Shown: positions 7,889 through 18,579 of the stretch, piece after piece | Numbering within the stretch: the first letter of the stretch is position 1 | Layout: every line of letters begins with the position of its first letter | DNA from: Psychrobacter sp. JCM 18900 | GTDB lineage: Bacteria; Pseudomonadota; Gammaproteobacteria; Pseudomonadales; Moraxellaceae | Assembly (NCBI RefSeq): GCF_904846625.1 | Contig: NZ_CAJHBL010000005.1 | Span: forward strand, 1-64,000 | Reading direction: 5' to 3' | Length of the DNA stretch: 64,000 nucleotides | Program-made: the position numbers and the translations under genes | Notes under the pieces: generated by a model | What the model was told of the DNA's origin: nothing | Database searches by the model: none | What the model saw: the letters and a program-made list of their open reading frames with translations, nothing else

Positions 7889-10800
7889 ATGCCAAACTCC
7901 CTCAGTATCGCAAAAGAGCGCATTAGCCAGATAAGCGATATTGCTACCAGTTATGTACAAAAAGACAAATCGCTATTTGATCATTTTATTCATAGCTATT
8001 ATCAGCCGCTGCATCAAGAAACTGCAGAGGCGATTAGTAATGCTGACTTGGCGGGCATGGCGCTACATCACTTTACACTACTCAAAGCTTACGACGGCAG
8101 CAAGCCGCAGCTGACAGTACTAAACCCAGCAGCAGAAGAGCAGCACTTTCACAGCTCGCACACTGTCATTCAAATCGCAGCTTATGATAGACCATTCTTA
8201 GTTGATACGATTTTAATGAGCCTAGAAGCTGAAGGTATCGATGTTCATCGTACTTACAACATCATTATCAGTGTTGAGCGTGATGACAATGGTGATATTA
8301 CGCATATCGAAGGCGCACATGAAAGTGCCACCTCACATATGTCATTGATTCATTGTGAAATTGCTTACCAAGACAACGAAGGCTTGGAAGCGCTGCAACA
8401 GATGCTGATGTCAAAAATTGACACGCTTGATACAGTCGTTGGTGACTGGAAACAGATGCGTGCCCAGTTGAATGACATCAAAACTGAGCTTTCAACTAAG
8501 CCGCTACCAGAAGTATTCTACTCACAACAAGAAATCCAAGCATTTTTAGATTGGATCTTAGACGATCACTTTATATTCTTAGGATATCGTGAATACCGCT
8601 TAGAAGGTGGTCAGTCTATCGAAGTGACTTCTGAGCCGACCGATTTGGATTTATTCGCAATAGGTAACAGTGGCCTTGGTCTATTACGTGGTTCTGAAAA
8701 AGACAAGCTATCGGAAAGCTTTAGCCAATTGCCTAGAGGCTTAAAGCAATTATTGACTGAGCCGCGCGTGTTGATGCTGTCTAAATCAAGCCGTGTATCA
8801 CCTGTGCATCGTTCAGTATATATGGACTTTTTGGGCATTCATAAGTTCGATGACAACGGTAATCTAATTGGTGAATACCGCTTTATCGGTTTGCTTACGT
8901 CACAAGCCTATCAGCTGACTGTACAGCAAATACCGCTATTGCGCGAAAAAGCCAATAAAATCATGGCGATGGCAGACTTGCCACGTGACGGTCACGCTCA
9001 TCATAAGATGATGCATGTGATTAACACTTTACCACGTGATGATTTGTTCCAAGCCAGCGTCGAAGAGCTATACCCAATTGTTTCGGGCATTACTCAACTA
9101 CAAGACAAGAAGAGCTTACGTCTATTTAGCCGTATTGACCATTATCAGCGTTTTGTTTCGTGCTTGGTCTATATCCCGCGTGATAAGTTCAACACCGAGC
9201 TACGTATCAAAGTACAAAACGTCTTAAAAGACGCCTATAACGGTATGTCTTCAGGGTTTACTACTGAATTCAATGAATCTGCGCATGCTCGTGTACACGT
9301 TCACGTACGTACCGTGCCTGGTCAAGTAAATGACGTCAATATCGCCACACTTGAAGCCAAATTATCAGCACTCATGCAATCATGGGATGATAATTATCAA
9401 AAGATGCTACTCGACAATGTGGGTGAGCAACAAGCCAACGCTTTAAATCGTCGCTTCTTAAACTATATCCCTGCTGCCTACCAAGAGCGTTTCGATGCTC
9501 GTACTGCAGTCGAAGATACGAAGCGTTTGGCGGGACTGACCGCAGAGCAACCAATGCTTTGGCATTTATACCAGTCGACAGGCGATGCACGTAACCAGCT
9601 CCATCTAAAACTGTACGGTCGCGAGCAGCCGGTTATCTTGTCAAAAGTACTACCAATACTTGAAAACTTTGGTGTATCAGTTATTTCAGCACAGACTTAT
9701 GAGTTTGACTTGCCAGAGCAACCTATCTGGATGCAAGAGTATGAGTTGACCCTAGAGCATGTCGATACGGTCAATATGCAAGTCGTGCGTGGTCAGTTCG
9801 AAGACAGCCTCAAGCAAATCTGGGCAGGTCGCGTTGAAAGCGATTCATTCAATGAATTGGTACTAACGACCAAGCTCGATACTTATGATGTCGTCGTATT
9901 GCGTGCATTGTCTCGCTACATGCTGCAAGCACGTGCGCCATTCTCGAGTGCTTATATTCAGCAAACTGTGGTCAAAAACAGTGATATCAGTGTCGCGTTA
10001 GGTAGTTTGTTTGATGCACGTATGAATCCTAAGTATAGCGAAGAAGATCGCCAAGAGAAGGCTGCTACCATTCAAGAGCAAATCACAGCGGCGCTAGCAG
10101 ATGTCGATAGTCTAGACGAAGATCGTATCTTGCGCTGGTACTTAGATTTGATCAATGCGATGGTGCGTACCAACTTCTATCAAGTCGATAGTGATGGTCA
10201 ACGTAAAGATCGTCTGTCATTTAAGTTCTTGGCAGCAGACATTCCAAACTTGCCTAAACCAAAGCCAATGTTTGAGATATTTGTGTATTCACCACGCGTC
10301 GAAGCTGTACATTTACGTGGCGGCAAAGTCGCTCGTGGTGGTCTGCGCTGGTCAGATCGTATGGAAGATTTCCGTACTGAAGTACTTGGCCTTGTCAAAG
10401 CACAAATGGTCAAAAACGCAGTAATCGTCCCTGTGGGCTCTAAAGGCGGATTTATTGTAAAAACCAAGAGCATGGCTGATGGTCGTGAGGCATTCCAAGC
10501 AGAAGGTATCGCTTGTTATCAGACATTCTTACGTGGCATGCTTGATGTCACAGACAATATTGTAGATGGCAACATCGTCCCGCCAGCCAATACGGTACGC
10601 CATGATGAAGACGATCCGTACTTGGTTGTTGCGGCAGACAAAGGTACAGCTACCTTCTCTGATATAGCCAATGCGCTAGCAGCAGAGTACAACTTCTGGC
10701 TAGATGATGCCTTTGCATCAGGTGGCTCAGTAGGTTATGACCATAAAGCAATGGGTATCACAGCTCGCGGTGGTTGGGAGTCGGTCAAACGCCACTTCCG

Positions 10801-12736
10801 TATGCGCGGTATGGACATCCAAAATCGTGATGACTTTACGGTTGTTGGTATTGGTGACATGAGTGGGGATGTTTTCGGTAATGGCATGCTGCTATCAAAA
10901 CATACTAAACTAGTTGCTGCCTTTAACCATTTGCATATCTTTATTGATCCTAATCCAGATACGGCGGCCTCATACGCTGAGCGTGCACACTTATTTGAGT
11001 TACCACGCTCATCATGGGCAGATTATGAAGCATCATTGATCAGTCAAGGTGGTGGTATATTCTCACGCCAAGACAAAACCATCGCTATCAGCCCTGAGAT
11101 GAAATCGCTCTTCGATATCAGTGAAGACAGCCTTGCACCGAATGATTTGATCAGTGCGTTACTACGAGCACCTGTCGATCTTATCTGGAATGGTGGTATC
11201 GGTACTTATGTCAAAAGTGCAAACGAAACGCATGCTGATGTGGGCGACCGTGCGAATGATTCGCTGCGTATCGATGGTAATGAGCTACGCGCAGCTGTTG
11301 TTGGTGAAGGTGGTAACTTAGGTCTAACCCAGCAAGGTCGTATCGAGTACGCTCAAACGGGCGGCCGTATCTATACAGATGCAATCGACAACTCAGGCGG
11401 TGTTAACTGCTCGGATCATGAAGTCAATATCAAAATCCTACTTGGCAAAGTGGTCGAGCAAGGCGACATGACTCTCAAGCAACGTAATGAGCTGCTTGAG
11501 AGTATGACTGACACCGTAGCAGAACTGGTACTGCGTCAAAACTACTTGCAACCACAAGCGATTGAGCTGAGCCATATCCGCGCAGCAGCCAACTTGAGCG
11601 ATCATCAACGCTTTATTCAGATGCTAGAGAGTGAAGGGCGTCTGGATCGTGCGATTGAGTATCTACCATCAGATGAAGAAATTGCGAAGCGCCAAAAAGC
11701 GGATACTGGTCTGACCAATCCTGAGCTGGCAGTGGTCTTAGCTTATGGCAAGATGTGGGTTTATGACAATCTATTATTGTCTGATTTACCAGATGATCCG
11801 TACTTTATCAATGAGCTACGTAAGTACTTCCCAGATGAACTTGCTTCACGCTTCTTTGATGAGATGACTGAGCACCGTTTGCATCGCGAGATTATCAGTA
11901 CTTACTTGACCAACAGTGTGGTCAACCGTTTAGGTATTGAAGCGCTATTCCGTCTCTTTGAGGAAACCGATCAATCACTAGCCACTATCGTACGTGGTTA
12001 TGCGATTAGCCGTGATGTATTCAACGTATCGCGCGCTTGGAAAGCACTTGAAGCCCTAGACAATCAAGTTGAGGCGACGTTACTGCTGAACCTTGAGCTA
12101 CGTCTACGGGATTCACTTGAGCGCGGTGTGGTTTGGTTTATCAATGCCTTCGGTCAAAACTTGCAAGTCGCTGATATGATTAGCCGCTTCAGTGAAAGTG
12201 TAGAAAAACTAACCAAGCCAAGTGGTTTTATCGAGCAGCAATTTGCACAGTATCTGCAAGAAGATACCAAACGCTTGATGCAAAAAGAGCTGTCTGATAA
12301 TGACGCTACGTTATTTGCGATGCTACCGTATCATGTCGATGCGCTTGATGCTGCATTGCTTGCTGAGCAATACGAGCGTCCTGTCGATGAGATTGCAACT
12401 TTATACTTTGAAGCTTATCAAGTATTGCAATTAGACTGGATGATGGAAAATATTGCGAACCTACCACAGCAAGATTATTGGGATCGCCGTGCACGTCATG
12501 CGTTAGTGAACGAGTTGTCACGCAGCTTGCGTCTATTGATGGATGCGGTACTCTCAAAACCAGATGCTAAGCAAGCATTTAGTGAATGGAGAGCAAGACA
12601 CGTCGATCAGCTTGCAGCAGTCACCACAGAGATGAATAAGTTGGATGAGCTACACAGTAACGATGAAGAAGGTCAAATCGGTCTGTCAACGTTGTCAGTA
12701 TTGATGAGTGAGCTTAGTGGTTTAGTTACTAAGTAA
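7889..12736 (+). CDS. NAD-specific glutamate dehydrogenase, large (about 180 kDa) type
   Basis: A 1615-aa protein of the large NAD-GDH family, which oxidises glutamate to 2-oxoglutarate and ammonia, usually for catabolism. The N-terminal half carries ACT-like regulatory segments (for example HSSHTVIQIAAYDRPFLVDTILMSLE near residue 90). The catalytic core (about 780-1250) shows LRGGKVARGGLRWSDR, the EVLGLVKAQMVKNAVIVPVGSKGGF stretch with catalytic lysines, GDMSGDVFGNGML and VVGEGGNLGLTQ for NAD binding. The helical C-terminus completes the family length. The frame starts at 7853, but the ATG at 7889 has aaagga 8 nt upstream. It stands alone and ends at a clear terminator. Confidence 0.93.
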   Translation: MPNSLSIAKERISQISDIATSYVQKDKSLFDHFIHSYYQPLHQETAEAISNADLAGMALHHFTLLKAYDGSKPQLTVLNPAAEEQHFHSSHTVIQIAAYDRPFLVDTILMSLEAEGIDVHRTYNIIISVERDDNGDITHIEGAHESATSHMSLIHCEIAYQDNEGLEALQQMLMSKIDTLDTVVGDWKQMRAQLNDIKTELSTKPLPEVFYSQQEIQAFLDWILDDHFIFLGYREYRLEGGQSIEVTSEPTDLDLFAIGNSGLGLLRGSEKDKLSESFSQLPRGLKQLLTEPRVLMLSKSSRVSPVHRSVYMDFLGIHKFDDNGNLIGEYRFIGLLTSQAYQLTVQQIPLLREKANKIMAMADLPRDGHAHHKMMHVINTLPRDDLFQASVEELYPIVSGITQLQDKKSLRLFSRIDHYQRFVSCLVYIPRDKFNTELRIKVQNVLKDAYNGMSSGFTTEFNESAHARVHVHVRTVPGQVNDVNIATLEAKLSALMQSWDDNYQKMLLDNVGEQQANALNRRFLNYIPAAYQERFDARTAVEDTKRLAGLTAEQPMLWHLYQSTGDARNQLHLKLYGREQPVILSKVLPILENFGVSVISAQTYEFDLPEQPIWMQEYELTLEHVDTVNMQVVRGQFEDSLKQIWAGRVESDSFNELVLTTKLDTYDVVVLRALSRYMLQARAPFSSAYIQQTVVKNSDISVALGSLFDARMNPKYSEEDRQEKAATIQEQITAALADVDSLDEDRILRWYLDLINAMVRTNFYQVDSDGQRKDRLSFKFLAADIPNLPKPKPMFEIFVYSPRVEAVHLRGGKVARGGLRWSDRMEDFRTEVLGLVKAQMVKNAVIVPVGSKGGFIVKTKSMADGREAFQAEGIACYQTFLRGMLDVTDNIVDGNIVPPANTVRHDEDDPYLVVAADKGTATFSDIANALAAEYNFWLDDAFASGGSVGYDHKAMGITARGGWESVKRHFRMRGMDIQNRDDFTVVGIGDMSGDVFGNGMLLSKHTKLVAAFNHLHIFIDPNPDTAASYAERAHLFELPRSSWADYEASLISQGGGIFSRQDKTIAISPEMKSLFDISEDSLAPNDLISALLRAPVDLIWNGGIGTYVKSANETHADVGDRANDSLRIDGNELRAAVVGEGGNLGLTQQGRIEYAQTGGRIYTDAIDNSGGVNCSDHEVNIKILLGKVVEQGDMTLKQRNELLESMTDTVAELVLRQNYLQPQAIELSHIRAAANLSDHQRFIQMLESEGRLDRAIEYLPSDEEIAKRQKADTGLTNPELAVVLAYGKMWVYDNLLLSDLPDDPYFINELRKYFPDELASRFFDEMTEHRLHREIISTYLTNSVVNRLGIEALFRLFEETDQSLATIVRGYAISRDVFNVSRAWKALEALDNQVEATLLLNLELRLRDSLERGVVWFINAFGQNLQVADMISRFSESVEKLTKPSGFIEQQFAQYLQEDTKRLMQKELSDNDATLFAMLPYHVDALDAALLAEQYERPVDEIATLYFEAYQVLQLDWMMENIANLPQQDYWDRRARHALVNELSRSLRLLMDAVLSKPDAKQAFSEWRARHVDQLAAVTTEMNKLDELHSNDEEGQIGLSTLSVLMSELSGLVTK

Positions 12737-12770
12737 TGAAGTAATATCAACCCGAAACTGTCGCACAAAA

Positions 12771-12803
12771 AAACCACCGTTCTTAATGTTCGGTGGTTTT
12801 TTA
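12771..12803 (+). terminator. Terminator of the NAD-GDH gene
   Basis: 9-bp stem aaaccaccg (12771-12779) / cggtggttt (12791-12799) with an 11-nt loop, then a T run. It lies 34 nt after the stop codon. Confidence 0.9.
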
Positions 12804-12860
12804 TTGTCTAAACAAAATGGTTTAATCAAAAGTATTAAGTAGTAAAGTAATCAACCTAAC

Positions 12861-15800
12861 TTATGATACTTTTTCACTGACGACTTTATGACACCCTTGA
12901 CCACTAATTCGGCTAAATCCACCCGAGAGCTTTTCGACTTTAATCTGGGTTAAAATGCGATCTTTTAGCGCCTGAACATGGGATATCACCCCGATTAATT
13001 TACCTTCTTGCTGTAGATTGGTCAGCGTATCAAGCGCAATGTCTAAAGATTCCTCATCCAATGTACCAAACCCTTCATCCAAAAATAGCGAGTCCACACG
13101 TATGTTTTGACTGGCCATCTGTGAGAGCCCTAATGCTAATGCTAGGCTAATGATAAAACCTTCGCCGCCTGAGAGGTTTTTAGTACTGCGAATTTCACCA
13201 CCTTGATAGTTATCAATCACATTTAGCTCAAGTGGACTGTTATCATCACGAGCCAGCAAATAGCGATCGCTCATTTTTTGCAGTTGCGTATTGGCTTGAG
13301 TGACCATAAGGTCAAAAGTAAGTCCTTGAGCAAAGGTGCGGTACTTCTTGCCATCGGACGAGCCAATCAATTTGTGCAGCTGTTGCCACACTTGAAGCTT
13401 ATCCTTTTGAGTATTGATGGCATCAATCTGTTCCTGCTGGGTGTTTTTCTTATCTTCATTATCTTTTAGACGCTGACTGATGGCACCAATCGATTCAATT
13501 CGTTTATTAGACTCATCTTGGGCTTGCGACTGCTGTTGGGTAAGCGTTTCTTTATCATCTGTTGTCAGTGGATTGGCTTGTTTATCCGCCAGTGTTTTTT
13601 GTGTTGCATCCAATAAAGACTGCGCTTGCTTTAGCACGTAACCAATATGTTCTTGCTGCTGCTTGAGTGTATTGCGTTCATCGATGGGCAGGCGTGCCTT
13701 AGTAAAATCTATTTCATCAGCGAAATCAGAGGCGGCAAGCGCTGACTTAAAGGTATTTTCTTGGCTACTAAGCGTACTAGTCACCGTGTTTAATTGTTCA
13801 CTCAAACGTCGCTGTGTGTCAAGCAATTGACTAAGTGTGTGCTCAGCATTGTCCAGCTGCCTTTGTGCAGAGGTCTGGCCAATTTGGGCTTGCTCCAGCT
13901 CATCACGTAATCGACGTTCCTCCGCTTCAGGCTCTTTGTTAGCAAAAACACGCTCTCTGTCTGTTCGTAATTTCTCAATCGCCTCAGTTCTTTTTGCCAC
14001 GAGTTGAACCAGTTTACTAAGCTCACTTTCTTCTTTATCGAGCTGAGACTGCTTGGTCTCGATTTGTGTTTCTAGGCGACCCAGTGCGGTTATGAGCGTT
14101 TGCTGCTGCTCTTTATAGTTATTAAACTCGTTTTTTATGGTCGTAAGCGCAGCATGCTGCTGACGCAATGTATTGATATGAGTATGGTAATCCACCTCGT
14201 TTAGTATGACTTGGTTATCAATACTGGCTATCAGCGGTTGTAATGAGTACAGTGAAGATCGTATCGCCGTTTTTGCGTCTGACTGATGTTTGCCAGCAGA
14301 ATATTTATTCAACAGCGTTAATATCTCGGCCTTAAGTACAGTCAATTCAGAAAAATTATCATGATATTTTTTGTCTAAGTTTTCTATCGTCCATGCTATT
14401 TTTTCACTATTGCTCTCAATCTCATTGATAGTGCTTGCCAGCTCACGCTGCTCTTTGTCTAACGCTTCGATGTCATTACGCATCGTAGAGAGTGATTCGC
14501 TAAGCCATTCGTAGTGAGATAACGCATTTTTAAGAGACTCTCTACGTTCACCTAGCGCATTTTTGATACTGCCTAATAATGACAACGCATCGTTATGTCT
14601 ATCAATCTGCGCCAGCGGCTGTATGATCGCAGCGATAAATTGAGAATAGGTTTTGTTAAAGGCTGAACTGACCAACTGATCAATCTCAGTCTTTGACTTT
14701 TGTATTTGATGATTCAGCAGGCCTTGTTGTTCTTCTTGTTGCGCAAACTGCTGTTGTGTTTTTGCCTGAGTAATACGATGTTTAGAGAGAGTATCTTCTA
14801 AATCGGCTATAGTCGTATCCAGCTCTGCTATTTGCCGCTGAGTTTGCGTTGCTTCCGTTTCTTGCGCTAAGTGCGGATGATTTGCACTATAAGGATGCTC
14901 AAGCGATCCACACAGCGGGCAGGGGTGACCGTCTTTTAGATCAGCGATATGGTTTTCTAAGGTGGCGACTTTTTGTAGTAAATGCAGCTGGGTTTGTTTG
15001 TCTTGCCGCTTGTCTTTAGCAGCGTTGATGGCCGATTCACTATCAGTGATTAAGCCTGCCAGTTCCGTTATTTTATTATTTATTGCTGGTAAGACAGCAT
15101 CTATTTTCTCTACTTGTGCGCTAAACTCATGCAGCTGTTTTGTCTTAACGCTCGCTTGGTCAAGCTGACGGTTGATATCGTCAATCTGCTCTTGCTCATC
15201 TCGCATATCAGCCAATGATTGCACTTGAATGAATGCTGCTTGCTCTTGTTGTAACGCGGACAATTTATGTTGCATCGTTGTTATAGCAGTATCTTTCACC
15301 TTTTGTTGTTGATTTAAGGCGTCAAAATTGGTGCGATACTGGTTGAGCTGTTGCTGTTGGCTGGTTTTATCTTTTATTAGGGCATTATTATCTAGAAATA
15401 GTGCTTTTAGTCGGCTGCAATGACTCTTGAAATTCGCTATATCGCTATCGATATTTTTTAATTCATGGGCGTCATTAAGGTAGCTTTCTACACGTGTTAG
15501 CTGAGTTTTATTGTGCGCAGCCTGTTGTGTATGGCCATCTATCTCTTTGCTTAAATGCTGGGTGCTGCTCGTTAGGGTTTGTTGCCTTTGCTCAGTTTCT
15601 TTTAAAGCATGTGTATGCTGCGCAATGTCTGTATCCAATTGGCGCGCCTGCGCAATATTAGGTAGAGCAGACTGCAATGATTCGTGGGCAGCTTGTTGAC
15701 GAGTTTTTGCTGTCTCTAGATGTGTGGTCGCTTGCTCTAAGTCATCTTGTTTTTTCGGTAGGATGCTGCTGATCTGCTGCTGTTCTTCTTGCAAGCGTTT

Positions 15801-16736
15801 TAGATTATCGCGACTATGCACAAGTTGGCTGAACTGACTATCAATCTCCAATGCTTTATTAGCAGCGGTTAAGCGTTTGGCATTAGGGATGAAGTCTTGC
15901 TGAGCTTGCTGAGCCTGCGCTAGATCATTTTGATAAGTATTCAGTTTTTCTTTTAACTCTGTAACGCTATCTAGCCATTGAATCTTTTCGGCCAAATCTT
16001 GAATGGTCTGCTGCTGTGCGCTTTGAGCACTTTGATATGACTGTAAATCGGCTTTTAACTGATTTTCTTCATCAGCATCTAGAAGCATTAAGCCATCTAA
16101 ACCGTATTGTAGCTTGCTGAGAATTTCTTCTTCGGTACGTTTCTTATCATGAACCTGTGTTGAGATAGTCGCGTAAATATCAGTGCCCGTAATTTTCTCT
16201 AAAATATCTGCGCGTTCATCAGCCTTTGCCTTTAGAAATGCTGAAAAGCTACCCTGAGCTAGCAATATAGAGCGAGTAAACTGCTGAAAATCCATCCGAG
16301 TCAGTTCAATGATCTTATTTTTGGTATGCTTTAAGGTGCTCTCTAGCAGCTCATCCTCTTTTGACGAGTCATCAACGTTTATCTTAGCGATTTCATGAGT
16401 CGCATCTTGCAGATTGCCATCTGCTTTATTGTAAGCACGGCGCTGTCCCCAGCGGCAGCGATACTGCTCACCATTCAAATCAATCACTACTTCAGCGAAA
16501 CACGCTGCCGTCTGCCTCGTCATCACTTCATTGCTGCTCTTACTGATACTATTAATCCTTGGCGTCTCACCATATAGCGCTAAGCAAATCGCATCCAATA
16601 TGGTGGTCTTGCCAGCACCTGTTTGCCCTGTAATAGCAAAGATACCTTCATTGGTAAAGGCAGTATCAGCAAAATCAATATGCCATTCACCTTTTAGGGA
16701 GTTGAGGTTTTTTAGTCTGAGTTCGATTAGGCGCAT
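12861..16736 (-). CDS. sbcC: Exonuclease SbcC (Rad50-like ATPase)
   Basis: A 1291-aa Rad50/SMC-type protein that works with SbcD to cut DNA hairpins and process double-strand breaks. Walker A is G37-QTGAGKT-T45. Two very long Gln/Lys/Glu-rich coiled coils flank a zinc hook with C606-P-L-C609. The C-terminal ATPase half has LSGGEGFIISLALALGLSQ (signature) and LFLDEGFGTLDEESLDIAL (Walker B and D-loop). It is longer than E. coli SbcC (1048 aa); the extra length is in the coiled-coil arms. It follows sbcD on the same strand after 74 bp. The ribosome site at 16736 is weak, but the N-terminus MRLIELRLKNLNSLKG fits the family. Confidence 0.95.
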   Translation of the reverse strand: MRLIELRLKNLNSLKGEWHIDFADTAFTNEGIFAITGQTGAGKTTILDAICLALYGETPRINSISKSSNEVMTRQTAACFAEVVIDLNGEQYRCRWGQRRAYNKADGNLQDATHEIAKINVDDSSKEDELLESTLKHTKNKIIELTRMDFQQFTRSILLAQGSFSAFLKAKADERADILEKITGTDIYATISTQVHDKKRTEEEILSKLQYGLDGLMLLDADEENQLKADLQSYQSAQSAQQQTIQDLAEKIQWLDSVTELKEKLNTYQNDLAQAQQAQQDFIPNAKRLTAANKALEIDSQFSQLVHSRDNLKRLQEEQQQISSILPKKQDDLEQATTHLETAKTRQQAAHESLQSALPNIAQARQLDTDIAQHTHALKETEQRQQTLTSSTQHLSKEIDGHTQQAAHNKTQLTRVESYLNDAHELKNIDSDIANFKSHCSRLKALFLDNNALIKDKTSQQQQLNQYRTNFDALNQQQKVKDTAITTMQHKLSALQQEQAAFIQVQSLADMRDEQEQIDDINRQLDQASVKTKQLHEFSAQVEKIDAVLPAINNKITELAGLITDSESAINAAKDKRQDKQTQLHLLQKVATLENHIADLKDGHPCPLCGSLEHPYSANHPHLAQETEATQTQRQIAELDTTIADLEDTLSKHRITQAKTQQQFAQQEEQQGLLNHQIQKSKTEIDQLVSSAFNKTYSQFIAAIIQPLAQIDRHNDALSLLGSIKNALGERRESLKNALSHYEWLSESLSTMRNDIEALDKEQRELASTINEIESNSEKIAWTIENLDKKYHDNFSELTVLKAEILTLLNKYSAGKHQSDAKTAIRSSLYSLQPLIASIDNQVILNEVDYHTHINTLRQQHAALTTIKNEFNNYKEQQQTLITALGRLETQIETKQSQLDKEESELSKLVQLVAKRTEAIEKLRTDRERVFANKEPEAEERRLRDELEQAQIGQTSAQRQLDNAEHTLSQLLDTQRRLSEQLNTVTSTLSSQENTFKSALAASDFADEIDFTKARLPIDERNTLKQQQEHIGYVLKQAQSLLDATQKTLADKQANPLTTDDKETLTQQQSQAQDESNKRIESIGAISQRLKDNEDKKNTQQEQIDAINTQKDKLQVWQQLHKLIGSSDGKKYRTFAQGLTFDLMVTQANTQLQKMSDRYLLARDDNSPLELNVIDNYQGGEIRSTKNLSGGEGFIISLALALGLSQMASQNIRVDSLFLDEGFGTLDEESLDIALDTLTNLQQEGKLIGVISHVQALKDRILTQIKVEKLSGGFSRISGQGCHKVVSEKVS

Positions 16737-16810
16737 GGATAAGTCTTAGTATTAGTAATAGCCGCAACTGCGAAAAATTTAGGAAGTGTGGTCATGATAT
16801 GTCGCTTTTG

Positions 16811-18382
16811 TTATTCTGCCTGTTTGTCTTCATGACGTAAGTTATAAAGTATCTGACCATAGGCATCGCGCAATGAGTCTTTTTGAGAATCAGCCACATC
16901 ATTGAGCGTTAAGCAGCGCTCAAATACTTCCATCTCATTTAAGTCCTGCAAGTTCTCGGAAGTCTGCTGCTGATTGAGCACTTTATTATAAGTACGAGTG
17001 TTTTTTATCTTAAGCACTTCACAGGGTAACCCTTCTACCATTGCTTGCACTTGCTCACGCAAATCACTGACAATCTCATCCCCTGTATAGACAATCTCTA
17101 GCCAAATAGAGTCCGATTGCTTAAGCGCTCTAATGGTTTGTTCAATCGTGGTTAGGTCACCAGATATTTGCGCCAATTGTTGGAACTTTGGGATGGGCAG
17201 GGACACTACTTGCATCTGATTAGCGTCATCGCGATGCAGTATTTTATTGATAGTAGTGGCATCATTCGAGGTTGGTTGATTGTTTATATCTTGCTGAACA
17301 GGAATATTTTCTATGGCAGTAGACTGTGCTACCTCTTCATCATCTGAAGGCTCATCAAAGCCAAACAAGTCATCCATGAAAGGCAGTTCCTGACTAGACA
17401 CTTTTTTAGCGGTTTTTTCTGCTAATTTATCTACTGATTTTTTCACTTGGGCGACTTCAATAGTAGCAGCTGTATTGATGGCATGAGGATTAATACTATC
17501 AGGTGCGACGTCTAACCCTAAAATGTCGTTATCAAAATGCTCTGCGGCACCAAACTGTACCAGCAATACTTGCTTTTGCTGTTTGGCCTCTCCGAAACCC
17601 ATCGCGATGGGTGAACCTGAATAGCGAATACTCTCACGACCGCCAACACGCTGCGGCACATGTAAATGGCCGAGTGCCACATAATCAAAGCCATCATTGA
17701 ACATATCGGCAGATATTTTACCTAGTGAGCCGACATATAGCTCGCGTACACCATCATCTTCGGTTGTTTTGCCGCCAGACGCGAATAGATGTCCTGTCGC
17801 GATGATAGGAATATATCGCTGATGCATTCTGATTAAGTCGGCTTGCTTAGTCTTCGCAATGTCTGCGACATTGTCATAATGCTCGCAAATACCAGCGATA
17901 ACATTGGCGTCTTTGCTATCTGCGGACTCGCCAGCGCTACTGCTACGCACATCCCGATCGCGCAGATAGGGCACAGCGGCAATAATACAATGAGGGTTGT
18001 TGTCGTCATCACCCAAGACCAATACTTCGTCGTCCAAGTCATCACAAGCAGTACCAATCACATGTACGTTCAAAAACTTAAGTACATTGCTTGGCGCATC
18101 TAAAAATGTCGGTGAATCGTGATTCCCTGCGACAATTACCACATGCTGACAGCAGGAGCACGAGACCTTACCCAAAAATTCATAATATAGCGCTTGGGCT
18201 TTATTGCTTGGGGTCATGGTATCGAAGATATCACCCGCAACAATCAATATATCTACTTGCTGTGCGCTGATGGTGTCTTGTAGCCAATGCAGGAATGACT
18301 CAAATTCTTCGTAACGAAGACGCCCATACAGACGTCGCCCCAAGTGCCAGTCTGAGGTATGCAATATGGTCAAAGGTTTCAT
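16811..18382 (-). CDS. sbcD: Exonuclease SbcD (Mre11-like nuclease)
   Basis: A 523-aa calcineurin-type metallophosphoesterase, the nuclease partner of SbcC. Metal and catalytic motifs in order: ILHTSDWHLGRRLYG, VAGDIFDT, VAGNHDSPTF, IIATGHLFASGG and VALGHLHVPQRV. It is about 120 residues longer than E. coli SbcD (400 aa). The excess is a Ser/Asp/Lys/Thr-rich, probably disordered insertion between the nuclease part (ends about IRYSGSPIAMGFGE) and the C-terminal SbcC-contact region (PIPKFQQLAQ onward). I chose the ATG at 18382 because MKPLTILHTSDWH matches the family start; the ATG at 18427 is equally open, and neither has a clear ribosome site. Confidence 0.92.
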   Translation of the reverse strand: MKPLTILHTSDWHLGRRLYGRLRYEEFESFLHWLQDTISAQQVDILIVAGDIFDTMTPSNKAQALYYEFLGKVSCSCCQHVVIVAGNHDSPTFLDAPSNVLKFLNVHVIGTACDDLDDEVLVLGDDDNNPHCIIAAVPYLRDRDVRSSSAGESADSKDANVIAGICEHYDNVADIAKTKQADLIRMHQRYIPIIATGHLFASGGKTTEDDGVRELYVGSLGKISADMFNDGFDYVALGHLHVPQRVGGRESIRYSGSPIAMGFGEAKQQKQVLLVQFGAAEHFDNDILGLDVAPDSINPHAINTAATIEVAQVKKSVDKLAEKTAKKVSSQELPFMDDLFGFDEPSDDEEVAQSTAIENIPVQQDINNQPTSNDATTINKILHRDDANQMQVVSLPIPKFQQLAQISGDLTTIEQTIRALKQSDSIWLEIVYTGDEIVSDLREQVQAMVEGLPCEVLKIKNTRTYNKVLNQQQTSENLQDLNEMEVFERCLTLNDVADSQKDSLRDAYGQILYNLRHEDKQAE

Positions 18383-18500
18383 TTGCGTGGTTAAAGAAGA
18401 AGGCAAGCTAGCATCAGATATGGGCATAAGTAGACTATAAGTATGAGCAGTAGAAAGTCTTCATTCTAGCAAGAATCGTTGAGATTTGCGCTGTTGCCAA

Positions 18501-18539
18501 AAGAAAACCCTACCAATAATATACTGGTAGGGTTTTCTT
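18501..18539 (-). terminator. Terminator of cysG (symmetrical)
   Basis: Perfect 15-bp stem 18501-18515 / 18525-18539 with a 9-nt loop and T-rich arms. It lies 41 nt after the cysG stop and upstream of sbcD. Confidence 0.85.
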
Positions 18540-18579
18540 CTTATACAAGACTCATCTTTTTGCAGATTAAAGGTAAGCG

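Noticed and set aside
10198..10473. 91-aa antisense frame inside the NAD-GDH gene
   Set aside because: Opposite a strongly conserved catalytic core, no ribosome site, no recognisable product.
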